Below are positions 8,942 through 16,716 of a DNA stretch of 64,000 bases, piece by piece. Below the pieces are notes generated by a model, which was not told the origin of the DNA, searched no databases, and worked only from the letters and a program-made list of their open reading frames with translations. The DNA is taken from positions 62,001 to 126,000 of the forward strand of contig NZ_QLTT01000011.1 of the NCBI RefSeq assembly GCF_003269295.1, given 5' to 3'. Origin of the DNA: Lentzea atacamensis. GTDB lineage: Bacteria > Actinomycetota > Actinomycetes > Mycobacteriales > Pseudonocardiaceae. The position numbers and the translations under genes are program-made. The first letter of the stretch is position 1; each line of letters opens with the position of its first letter.

Positions 8942-9700
8942 GTGGCAGGTGATCTCTCCCGACTGCTGCCCGGCAGGGTGAGAACCATGGTGAAACGCAC
9001 CGCCAACCGGTTCGGCATCGACATCACGCGCAATCCGTTCCCCCGGCGCCTGGCGACCCTCTGCGACCTGCTCGACGTGCGCGCTGTCCTGGACGTGGGC
9101 GCGAACGCCGGTCAGTACGCCACTCTGCTCCGCGACGCGGGCTACCGGGGCGAGATCGTGTCCTGCGAACCGCTGGCCGCACCGTTCGCCGCCCTGAGTG
9201 CACGTGCCGCGAACGATTCTCGATGGCACGTCGAGCAGTTCGCCCTCGGCGCGGAGGCGGGCACGGTGCCCGTGCACGTCGCGGCCAACTCGTTTTCCTC
9301 GTCCGTGTTGCCCATGTTGGACGCACACCTCAACGCGGCTCCTGAGTCCCGGTACGTTGGCGTCGAGGAGTCCACGATGTCCACAGTGGATGAAATGCTC
9401 GCCCGACACGGTCTCGACCCCGCACGCACCTTGCTCAAGATCGACGTGCAGGGCTATGAGTGGGAGGTTCTCCGCGGCGCGGCGCGCTCGCTGTCCGGGC
9501 TGCTCGCCGTACAGGTGGAGCTGTCCACGGTCTCGCTCTACGCGGGGCAACGCCTGATGGGCGACATCGTCGACCTGCTCGTCGGCCACGAATTCGTCCA
9601 GTGGACGCTGGAACCGGGGTTCAGCGACCCCAGGAGCGGGCGGATGCTGCAGTGCGACGGCGTTTTCGTCCGATCGAGCGCTGTCGAAGAGCCGCGGTGA
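8942..9700 (+). CDS. FkbM family methyltransferase
   Basis: 252 aa from the GTG at 8942, which has GGAGG at 8926-8930. An ATG at 8873 (275 aa) would leave only 9 bp to the divergent flippase start, and an ATG at 8987 (MVKRTANRFGID) is also possible. SAM-binding motif LDVGANAGQYA, acidic motif SCEPLAAPF, and the FkbM-type LLKIDVQGYEWEVL where the Asp ends motif IV. FkbM proteins O-methylate sugars or polyketides; here a sugar hydroxyl of the surface glycan is likely. It is followed by a second FkbM gene with a TGATG junction. Confidence 0.85.
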   Translation: MAGDLSRLLPGRVRTMVKRTANRFGIDITRNPFPRRLATLCDLLDVRAVLDVGANAGQYATLLRDAGYRGEIVSCEPLAAPFAALSARAANDSRWHVEQFALGAEAGTVPVHVAANSFSSSVLPMLDAHLNAAPESRYVGVEESTMSTVDEMLARHGLDPARTLLKIDVQGYEWEVLRGAARSLSGLLAVQVELSTVSLYAGQRLMGDIVDLLVGHEFVQWTLEPGFSDPRSGRMLQCDGVFVRSSAVEEPR

Positions 9701-10560
9701 TGGCGGTCCGCCTGCCGAGACCGTCGATCGCGGTGCACGCCGATCCCCACCCGGTTCGCCGCGTGCGGATCGCGCTGGTCCGGAGGATCGCCTCTGCGCA
9801 CGCTTCGGTCACCACGGGCAGGCTGCTGATGCCCGTGCTCGCCGTACTGGATCGGCTGCTGCCGCCGAGCCCGCTTCCGGCGCTGCGCGCGGAACTCGCC
9901 CAGGGGGTGGAGATGCGGCTGGACGGCGCCGGTGCGGTGGCCAGAAGCGCCCTGATTGGAGCCGGATACGAGCACCGGGAGGTCGAACTGCTGGCCACCG
10001 CGGTTCGGCCGGGCGGCCTGTTCGTGGACGTCGGGGCGAACATCGGCTGGTTCAGCCTGCTGATCGCCCACAACCGGCCCGAGTCGGCGGTCTGGGCGAT
10101 CGAGCCGATTCCGGCGACGGCCGATCTGCTGACCGAGCACGTGCGCGCCGCGGGCCTGGACACCGTCCGTGTGCTGCGGTGTGCCGTCGGCGCCACTCGA
10201 GGATCAGCACTGTTCGAGATCACGAGTGACAACGCCTACGCGCACCGCACCGAACTTCCGCATGCCGAACATCCGTGCGGCGGCAGGGTTCGTTGCGACG
10301 TCGCGCCGCTCGACGAGCTGTGGCGGGAGGCCGGATGCCCGAGGGTGGACGCGGTGAAGATCGACGTGGAGGGCGTCGAGGTCGACGTGCTGGCCGGCGC
10401 TCGCGCGCTGCTGGCCCGCGACCGGCCGATGCTGGTCGTCGAGGTGCAGTCCGACCGCGCGGCCGAGGCCGTCACGGCCGAACTCGCTCCACACGGCTAT
10501 CGCCGACGGCACCACGCGGGAGTCCTGCCCTACAACGCCTGCTTCTACGCCGATTCCTGA
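9700..10560 (+). CDS. FkbM family methyltransferase (second copy)
   Basis: 286 aa; the ATG at 9700 overlaps the previous stop by one base (TGATG), so translation is probably coupled. Motif I LFVDVGANIGWFSLLIA, acidic AIEPIPATAD, and the FkbM signature VKIDVEGVEVDVLAGA. An extra N-terminal ~100 residues rich in Arg and Leu precede the SAM domain. It is diverged from its neighbour, so it is not a recent duplicate. The role is probably methylation of another position on the same glycan. The 3' end overlaps the convergent acyltransferase gene by 16 bp. Confidence 0.85.
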   Translation: MAVRLPRPSIAVHADPHPVRRVRIALVRRIASAHASVTTGRLLMPVLAVLDRLLPPSPLPALRAELAQGVEMRLDGAGAVARSALIGAGYEHREVELLATAVRPGGLFVDVGANIGWFSLLIAHNRPESAVWAIEPIPATADLLTEHVRAAGLDTVRVLRCAVGATRGSALFEITSDNAYAHRTELPHAEHPCGGRVRCDVAPLDELWREAGCPRVDAVKIDVEGVEVDVLAGARALLARDRPMLVVEVQSDRAAEAVTAELAPHGYRRRHHAGVLPYNACFYADS

Positions 10561-11126
10561 TGGGCCGGATCCTGATCATGCGAACCGGAGATGACGCGAC
10601 CGGGGTTGCCTACTACCGTGGCCGCCTCGGGCACGTCGTGCAGCACCACGGTTCCCGCGCCGATCCACGCTCCCGAACCGATGTGCACATCACCGAGGAC
10701 GGTGGCCCCCGCGCCGACGAAGACGTCGTCACCGAGAGTCGGGTAGGCGGGTGTTCTGCCGCGGCCGAGCCGCTCGCCCAGGGTGATCCTCTGGCAGAGA
10801 AAGGCATTGCGGCCCACCACCGCGCCCGCACCGATCACCACGCCGTTGGGATGTTCCATCCGCAGCCCCGGCCCGATCTCGCATCCGGGCACGAAGTCCG
10901 CGCCGGTGAGCACGTGCGCCAGCGACCGGACCAGCGGAGCGAACCGCGACCGCCGTCGGCCCCGGCCCATCCACTGCTGCACCCGCAGCAGCGCCACCGC
11001 GAGCACACCGGGCCTGGTCGCGAGCAGCCACAGGACACGACCGAGCGAGCACGACGGCCGGGCGGTGGCCGCGGTGAGATCGGCCCGCCACGCCGCTCGC
11101 AGCGAAAGGTGGTGCGGATCAGCCAT
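10545..11126 (-). CDS. Serine O-acetyltransferase-like hexapeptide transferase
   Basis: 193 aa. The N-terminal helical part (SLRAAWRADLTAATARP) followed by a hexapeptide domain (ADFVPGCEIGPGLRMEHPNGVVIG, then VGRNAFLCQRITLG, VFVGAGATVLGDVHIG) looks like CysE-type acetyltransferases and the shorter colanic-type enzymes. The catalytic His candidate lies in MEHPNG. The gene sits in a glycan locus, away from cysteine genes, so acetylation of a sugar is more likely than cysteine synthesis. It diverges from the methyltransferase at 11171. Confidence 0.75.
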   Translation of the reverse strand: MADPHHLSLRAAWRADLTAATARPSCSLGRVLWLLATRPGVLAVALLRVQQWMGRGRRRSRFAPLVRSLAHVLTGADFVPGCEIGPGLRMEHPNGVVIGAGAVVGRNAFLCQRITLGERLGRGRTPAYPTLGDDVFVGAGATVLGDVHIGSGAWIGAGTVVLHDVPEAATVVGNPGRVISGSHDQDPAHQESA

Positions 11127-11170
11127 CCCAGATCATCTCCCAACGCACAACGATCAGGAGGATAGGACGC

Positions 11171-11986
11171 ATGACGCACGCTGACTGGCTTCGCGCGGTG
11201 GCACAACACCAAAGTGTGGCGCACGGTGCCGGACACGACCACGTGCCTGGCTCGCCGCACCTGCGGCACGCGGCGTTGCACAGTCGCGTCGTCACCGCGT
11301 GCCGCTCCGTGGTGGCAGACGTGCTGCGCGAGCGGGGCAGCTGCCGGGTGCTGGAGATCGGCGCGGGGCACGGCGTGTTCACCGACCACCTAGCCGCGCT
11401 CGGCGCCGAGGTGTGGGTGACCGAGATGAGCAGGGCCAGCGTCGACGTGCTGCGTTCGCGGTTCAGCGGTTACGAGCGGGTGCACGTGGTCCACGACGAG
11501 GACGGCACCGGCGTCGCACGCGGGCCGGAGGTCGACGTCGTGTTGTACATATCGGTGTTGCACCACATACCCGACTACCTCGGCGCGGTCACCGCCGTGC
11601 TCGACCGCGTCGCGCCCGGCGGCGCGTTCGTCAGCTTCCAGGACCCGCTGTGGTATCCAAGGCGTTCCAGAACCTCGCTGCTGGCCGACCGCGGTGCTTA
11701 TCTGCTGTGGCGCCTGACCAGGGGCAACCTGCGTCGGGGCGTCGCGTCGATGGTGCGCCGAGCGCGCGGGGCCTACGACTTGAACAACCCGTCGGACACG
11801 GTCGAGTACCACGTGGTGCGCGACGGCGTCGACGAGCAGGCCCTGATGGCCGTGCTCGAACCACGGTTCGCAACGGTCGACCTGCATCGGTACTGGTCCA
11901 CGCAGGCGCGCTGGCTGCAGTGGCTCGGGGAGCGGATCGCCCCGGCCAACACCTTCGGCGTCGTGGCGACCGGTGGACGCCCGTGA
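11171..11986 (+). CDS. Class I SAM-dependent methyltransferase
   Basis: 271 aa. The ATG is preceded by AGGAGG at about 11157-11162. Motif I VLEIGAGHGVFTDHL, acidic loop VTEMS, motif IV VDVVLYISVLHHIPD, and a post-core VAPGGAFVSFQDP, as in UbiE/Methyltransf_11 proteins. The C-terminal ~100 residues are basic and probably bind substrate. The target is unknown; the position at the edge of the glycan locus suggests sugar or lipid-carrier modification. It is the last intact gene before the transposon-damaged region. Confidence 0.75.
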   Translation: MTHADWLRAVAQHQSVAHGAGHDHVPGSPHLRHAALHSRVVTACRSVVADVLRERGSCRVLEIGAGHGVFTDHLAALGAEVWVTEMSRASVDVLRSRFSGYERVHVVHDEDGTGVARGPEVDVVLYISVLHHIPDYLGAVTAVLDRVAPGGAFVSFQDPLWYPRRSRTSLLADRGAYLLWRLTRGNLRRGVASMVRRARGAYDLNNPSDTVEYHVVRDGVDEQALMAVLEPRFATVDLHRYWSTQARWLQWLGERIAPANTFGVVATGGRP

Positions 11987-11989
11987 TCG

Positions 11990-12213
11990 ACCGCCCGGAC
12001 CGGTTTGGGGTGGCGCCCATCCGCTCGGCCAGCGCATGGCGACCTGCTGATCGAAGTCGAATCGGCAGCGGATCACTCCCGCCAGCCACTGCACGGGGTT
12101 GAGGCTGGCTCCCGCGGTGAGGTGGGCCAGCACCTCGCGGACGGTGAACCGGTCACACGACGACCGAGTGACCCACTGCCGGTCGGGCAACTCCGCGAGC
12201 TGGCTAGCCTCGT
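11990..12213 (-). pseudogene. Remnant of a mycothiol-dependent maleylpyruvate isomerase-like (DinB fold) gene
   Basis: The minus strand reads ELPDRQWVTRSSCDRFTVRE, then VLAHLTAGASLNP and AGVIRCRFDFDQQVAMR, the N-terminal signature of the TIGR03083/maleylpyruvate isomerase family. A frameshift near 12037 follows, after which another frame gives ALAERMGATP. No start codon in frame lies close upstream, and the C-terminal half of the gene is absent. It sits directly left of the IS3 element, which may have cut it. Non-functional. Confidence 0.6.
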
Positions 12214-12394
12214 CTTCCGCACATGAGAACGGGTGAGTTGATCAGGCAGGTCGATTGCCTGCCCGATCACGGGCTCTGCCAGGGTGTTCGATCGGGGATC
12301 AACCCAGTTGTCAATGGCCATTCGTTCTTGGCTCTGCACAACGGACCGCCCCGAGTCGGGTGGAGGCTCTGATACCTGGAAGGGGTGAGGAGCT

Positions 12395-12712
12395 ATGGCG
12401 CCACCGAGGAAGTACTCGTTTGAGCTGCGGGAGCGTGCGGTTCGGATGGTCTTTGAGTTGCGTGGGCAGGGCGAGCGGACGGGTGTGATCGCTCGGGTTG
12501 CGGATCAGCTCGGGGTGCATCGGGAGGCGTTGCGGACGTGGGTCCGGCAGGCCGAGGTCGATGGCGGGAAACGGCCGGGGACGTCGACGAGTGATGCTCA
12601 GCGGATCGCCGATCTTGAACGTGAAGTGCGTGATTTGCGGCGGGTGAACGACATTCTGAAGGGCGCGTCGGCGTATTTCGCCCGTGAACTCGACCCCAGG
12701 CTGCCGCGCTAG
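12395..12712 (+). CDS. IS3-family transposase OrfA
   Basis: 105 aa, the usual OrfA length. It starts with KYSFELRERAVRMV, the helix-turn-helix lead of Tnp_8 proteins. It continues with ADQLGVHREALRTWVRQAE and ends in a leucine-zipper-like coiled coil (RIADLEREVRDLRRVNDIL). In IS3 elements OrfA binds the terminal repeats and is joined to OrfB by frameshifting. OrfB here is destroyed, so the protein cannot transpose the element by itself. Intact frame; expression unknown. Confidence 0.85.
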   Translation: MAPPRKYSFELRERAVRMVFELRGQGERTGVIARVADQLGVHREALRTWVRQAEVDGGKRPGTSTSDAQRIADLEREVRDLRRVNDILKGASAYFARELDPRLPR

Positions 12713-12715
12713 TGC

Positions 12716-13215
12716 CAGTCGAGTTCATTGATATCCATCGCGAGCAGTTCGTGTGGAGCCGATCTGTGCTGTGCTGGAGTGTGCGCCGTCCACGTATTGG
12801 GCGGCGAAGAAACGGGAGTCGAGTCCGTCGGCTCGCGCGGTCCGGGATGAATGGTTGAAGAAGGAGGTCTCGAGGGGGGTGGCACGGGCCTGGGCGTGGT
12901 CTGTACGGGGGCGTTCGATACACATCCATCTGCTCTGCGGAACGACTTGACCAGATCGGCGCTGCGCGCTCGGTCGGCAGCAAAGGCGACTCGTATGACA
13001 ATGCCGCCGCCGAGTCGCTCAACAGTCTCTGCAAGAAGGAGCTCATCGACTTCCGCGGAGGCTGGAAAAATGCGACGGACGTGACGCTGGCCACGATGGA
13101 ATGGGTTTCCTGGTACAACTCGGAAAGGCTACGTTCTTACTGCGGGAACACTCTTCCGGCCGAGTGCGAGGAGACGTTCCACCGGGCGGCCGCCGACATC
13201 GGCGCAGCAGTCTGA
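12716..13215 (+). pseudogene. IS3 transposase OrfB, frameshifted and internally deleted
   Basis: It begins as VEFIDIHREQF, then shifts frame near 12755 to read EPICAVLECAPSTYWAAKKR (the normal OrfB N-terminus). It drifts after about 12885 and resumes as GSKGDSYDNAAAES and LNSLCKKELIDFRGGW up to the stop at 13213-13215. The Glu of NAAAES is the third residue of the DDE triad. The part of the rve domain that holds the two Asp residues is missing. Catalytically dead. Confidence 0.75.
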
Positions 13216-13261
13216 AACCAACTGATCCGGCCTCCAACTTTGCCGGGGCGGTCCAGTTCAC

Positions 13262-13472
13262 CTGGCGTGGAGTGCTGACGGGTGGCGCGGTTCTGGTCTT
13301 CGCGATCATCGCGGGCGTATTCCTGCTCGACGACTGGACGGCGTTCCTGTCCTGGGGCTCGCTGAGCCTTGTGCTGACCATCGTGGTGTTCGTCTCGCAG
13401 TGGCACTACATCCGGCGCGGACCTTCCCCCGGCTGCCCGCGAGCATGCGTGATGGCACCACCCCTCGTCTGA
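13262..13472 (+). pseudogene. C-terminal fragment of a two-helix membrane protein
   Basis: Immediately right of the IS3 terminal repeat the frame reads WRGVLTGGAVLVFAIIAGVF, then a second hydrophobic stretch (SLVLTIVVFVSQW), then YIRRG, and stops at 13470-13472. There is no start of its own. It looks like the tail of a small membrane protein cut by the insertion. Family not recognised. Confidence 0.4.
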
Positions 13473-13611
13473 CTCGTCCGATGACGGGTAGCCGGTGAGG
13501 ATCGGTCCGCAGGTGGCTGAGTTCAAGGCGCCGCGCGCAGCGCGGCCCTGCGACGAAGTCCGATGGGTGGGTGAGGAGCCAAGATGGCCCAACATCGAGC
13601 TGAGCAGACGA

Positions 13612-13708
13612 AACAGGCGAGCGGCTGGTACTCACACCTTGAAGGTGTCTTCGAGTATCAGCCGCTCGCCTGTTGATGTTGCCCATGTTTTGCGTGCCCC
13701 CGGCAAGG
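13612..13708 (+). repeat. Repeat A copy 1: long hairpin plus tRNA-Arg 3'-end core
   Basis: First of three direct copies (others at 37328 and 43897). A 21-bp stem with one G-T pair (ACAGGCGAGCGGCTGG side and its complement) encloses a second stem ACACCTT/AAGGTGT. Then comes TGTTGATGTTGCCCATGTTT and GTGCCCCCGGCAAGG (13694-13708), which matches 13 of the 15 nt found at the 3' end of the tRNA-Arg gene at 43975. Next to that tRNA the same hairpin lies just downstream and could be its terminator. I read this copy as an old attachment-site duplicate. Confidence 0.7.
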
Positions 13709-13858
13709 CACCATGCAGACCTGCTCACCACTTCGGCTCAGCGTCTGACCGGCAAGTTGGTGCTTGAGAGCAGCTTCGTCGTGGACGAGCCGCGGGGTGG
13801 GCGATGAACAGCCAGGTGGGGCGCAGGGCTGGCGAACTGACTGTCGATCCTTGGTCTC

Positions 13859-14370
13859 TTGCTCGGCATCAGGCACCTCGCACTCGCCGGCGCCTCCGAC
13901 GAGGTTCTGCGTCCAGCTCGTCGTCAGTTGATGTTCGCGAGCGCGGTCACGTTGGCGTTGAACATTGCAGACCCTATCGCCGCTGGCGAGTACGGAAAGG
14001 CGGCGTTCGACGCCGTTGGGCCCCTGTTGCTGATCGGTTGGGCAGAGGTCGGCCCAGGTGTGCTGCACGCGATCAAGGTAGCTGCTCCGTCGATTGCTGC
14101 TGGTTGTGCAGGTGCCGATTGCCAGCACGACAACCAGCAGCAGGAGGTCACGGAGTGTGGGATACAGCTGAACGAAGCCGAGCGTCTTGAGCCGGACCCG
14201 CACCAGTCGCGTGCGCGGGCGACGCACGGCTACCCGATAGAGGCGTACCTCGACGGGGCGAGAGCCGAGGATGCAGCTCATCGTGCCGCTCATCAGAAGC
14301 CGATCTCTGCTGAGAACCTGCGGGCGCGATTGCGGATCGGCGCTGCCCCTGCCCGTCAGCTGGTCAAGAT
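13859..14370 (+). pseudogene. DUF2637-type protein remnant of an actinomycete integrative element
   Basis: The frame reads LMFASAVTLALNIADPIAAG, then AVGPLLLIGWAEVGPGVL, the membrane part of DUF2637/Spd-like proteins carried by pSAM2-type integrative elements. Further on it gives HQKPISAENLRARLRIG, the helix-turn-helix-like C-terminus of the same family. The end then runs without stop into an unrelated oxidoreductase fragment near 14371. The N-terminus is not clear. Probably truncated at both ends; it marks past AICE insertion. Confidence 0.55.
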
Positions 14371-14379
14371 CGCTCGGTC

Positions 14380-14733
14380 GAGTTCGCTGGGCAGAAGGTC
14401 GCCGTGGTCGGTGGCGGCAACACCGGTGTCCAGATCGCCGCCGACCTTGTGACGCACGCCGGGCTGACCTGGATGACCTGCCGACCGCCGCGGTACATGC
14501 CGGACGAGATCGACGGCAAGGCGCTGTTCGACATCGCCATCCGACGCGGCAGCGTCAGGTAACTCGGCGACATCGTGGCGGTGCCGCCAGTTCGAGAGGC
14601 GTGTGACAGCCAGCTGCTCGTGGCGACACCAATGGACACCGAGGCCCTGTCGGCAGCCGATGTCGTGATGTAGTGCACCGGGTTCCGGCCTACGCTCACG
14701 CATCTTGCGTCGCTGAAAGTGCGGAATGGCTGA
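14380..14733 (+). pseudogene. ArsO-like flavin monooxygenase fragment with in-frame stops
   Basis: In one frame the sequence reads EFAGQKVAVVGGGNTGVQIA (NADPH-binding motif), then RPPRYMPDEIDGKALFDIA. An in-frame TAA near 14560 follows, then LGDIVAVPPVREA, a second stop after DVVM, and CTGFRPTLTHLASL. The order matches the C-terminal half of ArsO/YpdA-like FAD oxidoreductases. Two stops and a missing N-terminal FAD domain make it non-functional. Confidence 0.6.
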
Positions 14734-14949
14734 ACGACTCATCGACCGGCTGCTCATCATCAACGAGCGTCACCTCAAGTCAGTGCTGAACCGCCAGGTG
14801 TCCCACTACAACACCGTCGACCACACCGAGAGCGGCACCACACTCCACCGCGACCGGGTTGCCCGATCCCAGAACCCGGCTGTAGCTACGTACGTCGTCG
14901 GCGAGCGGTCGGCGGCTTGATCAACGAGTACGAGTCGGCAGCGGCTTGA
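14734..14949 (+). pseudogene. Integrase-core transposase C-terminal fragment
   Basis: It begins in frame as DRLLIINERHLKSVLNR, then VSHYNT, where family members continue RPHRAL. A frameshift near 14815 follows and the last residues read VGGLINEYESAAA before the stop at 14947-14949. This is the tail common to many actinobacterial rve-domain transposases. Only about 70 residues remain. Confidence 0.55.
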
Positions 14950-15099
14950 TGCGCAGGCCAGGCCTGTTGAGCCGTGTTTGGGTAACCACAGGTGTTCTAG
15001 GCCGACGGTTCAAGTCGCGGCGTCGCTGACCGTGGATCACCATTCTTCGGTGTGATCACGAGTAGAACTGCTTGGGTCGGGACTCCGGACAGGACATCG

Positions 15100-15570
15100 A
15101 TGACTGGTACAGACGTCGCGGCGCGGATCGCGGAGTTGCGGGGCGCGGATGCGGTCGACGCCGCTGAGCTGGATGCGCTGTGGGACGCGTTGGCGCCGGT
15201 GTGTGCGGAGGAGATCCTCGGCCGCTGGAAGGGTGATAGCTTCGCCACCGGCCATCCGTGGCGTGTGCTGCTGGTGGCGTGCCGGTGGTACGGCAAGCAC
15301 CTCAACGCTGTCGACGACGTGAAACCGCTCATCTGCCGTGCCGAGGACGGCAGCCTCTACTCCAATGTGGACCTGACTGGTGGTGAGGCGAGCCTGTGGA
15401 ACGTCGAGTTCCGCGGTGAGGTGACAGCGACGGTCGTGTACGACACCATGCCGGTCCTTGATCACTTCAAGCGGGTGGACGAAGACATCCTGCTGGGTGT
15501 GATGAACGGCAAGGCCCCGGTCCTGCACAACGGGCACCACTTCTACTTTCTGTTGGAGCGGCAGGCGTGA
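15100..15570 (+). CDS. GXWXG/DUF4334 domain protein
   Basis: 156 aa from the ATG at 15100, preceded by AGGA 5 nt upstream. The GXWXG motif appears as LGRWKGDSF at about residues 46-54. It is followed by WYGKHLNAVDDVKPLI and the DUF4334 core VEFRGEVTATVVYDTMPVLD and HFKRVDEDILLGVM, covering the whole family length. Function is unknown; family members often sit next to oxidoreductases. The stop overlaps the GTG of the alcohol dehydrogenase gene (GTGA), so the two are almost certainly co-translated. It may handle a small hydrophobic alcohol or aldehyde, but this is only inference from the pairing. Confidence 0.8.
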   Translation: MTGTDVAARIAELRGADAVDAAELDALWDALAPVCAEEILGRWKGDSFATGHPWRVLLVACRWYGKHLNAVDDVKPLICRAEDGSLYSNVDLTGGEASLWNVEFRGEVTATVVYDTMPVLDHFKRVDEDILLGVMNGKAPVLHNGHHFYFLLERQA

Positions 15571-16667
15571 GGACCACTACGGCTGCGTTGTCCCGTGGCT
15601 TGGCTGGTCCGTTCTCCGTCGAGCCGATCCAGGTAGCCGATCCGGTCGGCGACGAGGTGCTGGTCCGTGTCGTGGCGGTTGGCGTCTGCCACACCGACCT
15701 CACCGGTCGGCTGGCGAGCGCGCTCGGAGCGCCGGTGTTGCTCGGCCACGAGGGTGCGGGCGTCGTCGAGGAGGTCGGTCCGGACGTCACTGGTATCCGG
15801 CCGGGTGATCATGTGGTGCTTAGCTTCCGCAGTTGTGGCCGGTGTGGGAGGTGTGTGGCGGGGCGGCCCGCCTACTGCGCTGAGTGGCAGGCGCTCAATG
15901 CGTTCGGTCGTCGTGGTGACGGAAGTCCCATGGTGTGCGCGGGCGGCAGACCGGTGATGGCGGGGTTCTTCGGTCAGTCCAGTTTCGCCGGCTACGCACT
16001 GGCGCATCAGGACAACGTGGTCGTGGTGGATCCGGGAGTGGACTTGGCCGTCGCCGCCCCGTTCGGTTGCGGTTTCCAGACCGGTGCTGGTGCGGTGCTC
16101 AACGTGTTGCGGCCCGACGAATCCTCCACTGTGGTCGTGTACGGCACCGGTTCGGTCGGACTGGCCGGACTGCTGGCCGCCCACGGGTCGGGCGCACGGA
16201 CCATCGCGGTCAACCCCTCCGCGCCGCGGCGGGAGCTGGCTCTGCGGCTCGGGGCCACCCACGCACTGGACCCCACCGGCATCGACGTCGCTGCCGCGAT
16301 CGCCGACCTCACCGGGGGCGGCAGCACGCATGCGCTGGACACCACGGGCGTGCCTGCGGTCATCGCGTCCGCGGTCAAGGCCCTCGCTCCGACCGGGACC
16401 GCGGTCGTTGTCGGCCTGGGGCTTGCCGAGCTGACAGTGGATGTACTGGACCTGCTGTACGGCGGGAAAACCCTGCGTGGTTGTGTCGAAGGCGACGCGG
16501 TGCCCCAGACGTTCATCCCCCACCTCCTCGACCTCTACGCGGCGGGCCGGTTGCCCGTCGACCAGCTCATCACGACCTTCCCGCTGGCACAGATCAACGA
16601 AGCAGTAGCGGCCCAGCAGGCGGGCGAGGTTGTCAAAGCGGTGCTGATGCCTGAGATGCCGTGCTGA
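15567..16667 (+). CDS. Zinc-dependent alcohol dehydrogenase (aryl-alcohol type)
   Basis: 366 aa, GTG start 4 bp inside the DUF4334 gene. Medium-chain dehydrogenase: catalytic-zinc ligands C41 and H61 (GHEGAG), structural-zinc cysteines C90, C93, C96 and C104, and the NAD-binding GTGSVGLAG near residue 192. Sequence features such as MVCAGGRPVMAGFFGQSSFA are those of benzyl/aryl-alcohol dehydrogenases (XylB, AdhC-like). It oxidises an alcohol to an aldehyde, or the reverse, in the cytosol with NAD(H). The natural substrate is unknown. It forms a two-gene operon with the DUF4334 gene; the pair looks intact between decayed regions. Confidence 0.88.
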   Translation: MRTTTAALSRGLAGPFSVEPIQVADPVGDEVLVRVVAVGVCHTDLTGRLASALGAPVLLGHEGAGVVEEVGPDVTGIRPGDHVVLSFRSCGRCGRCVAGRPAYCAEWQALNAFGRRGDGSPMVCAGGRPVMAGFFGQSSFAGYALAHQDNVVVVDPGVDLAVAAPFGCGFQTGAGAVLNVLRPDESSTVVVYGTGSVGLAGLLAAHGSGARTIAVNPSAPRRELALRLGATHALDPTGIDVAAAIADLTGGGSTHALDTTGVPAVIASAVKALAPTGTAVVVGLGLAELTVDVLDLLYGGKTLRGCVEGDAVPQTFIPHLLDLYAAGRLPVDQLITTFPLAQINEAVAAQQAGEVVKAVLMPEMPC

Positions 16668-16716
16668 TAGCGGTGCCGCCGCCAGGACGCCCGGCTGACG
16701 CGACGTGTGCTCGGGG

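Larger units (their letters stand above)
12335..13260 (+). mobile_element. Internally deleted IS3-family insertion sequence
   Basis: Both terminal inverted repeats are readable. The left end near 12341-12370 has GGACCGCCCCGAGTCGG, then GTGGAGG. The right end, in reverse complement from 13253 down, has GGACCGCCCCGGCAAAG, then TTGGAGG. Between them lie an intact OrfA (12395-12712) and a broken OrfB. At about 0.92 kb it is shorter than the 1.2-1.3 kb usual for the family because the centre of OrfB is missing. Outer boundaries are good to about 5 bp; I could not find a clear target-site duplication. Confidence 0.75.

Noticed and set aside
10545..11126. Cysteine-biosynthetic CysE
   Set aside because: Only general hexapeptide-family similarity, no cysK partner, and a glycan-locus context; kept as a generic acetyltransferase.
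14726..14920. Independent 64-aa gene
   Set aside because: Its start reads as a transposase C-terminus that loses frame midway, so it is a remnant.
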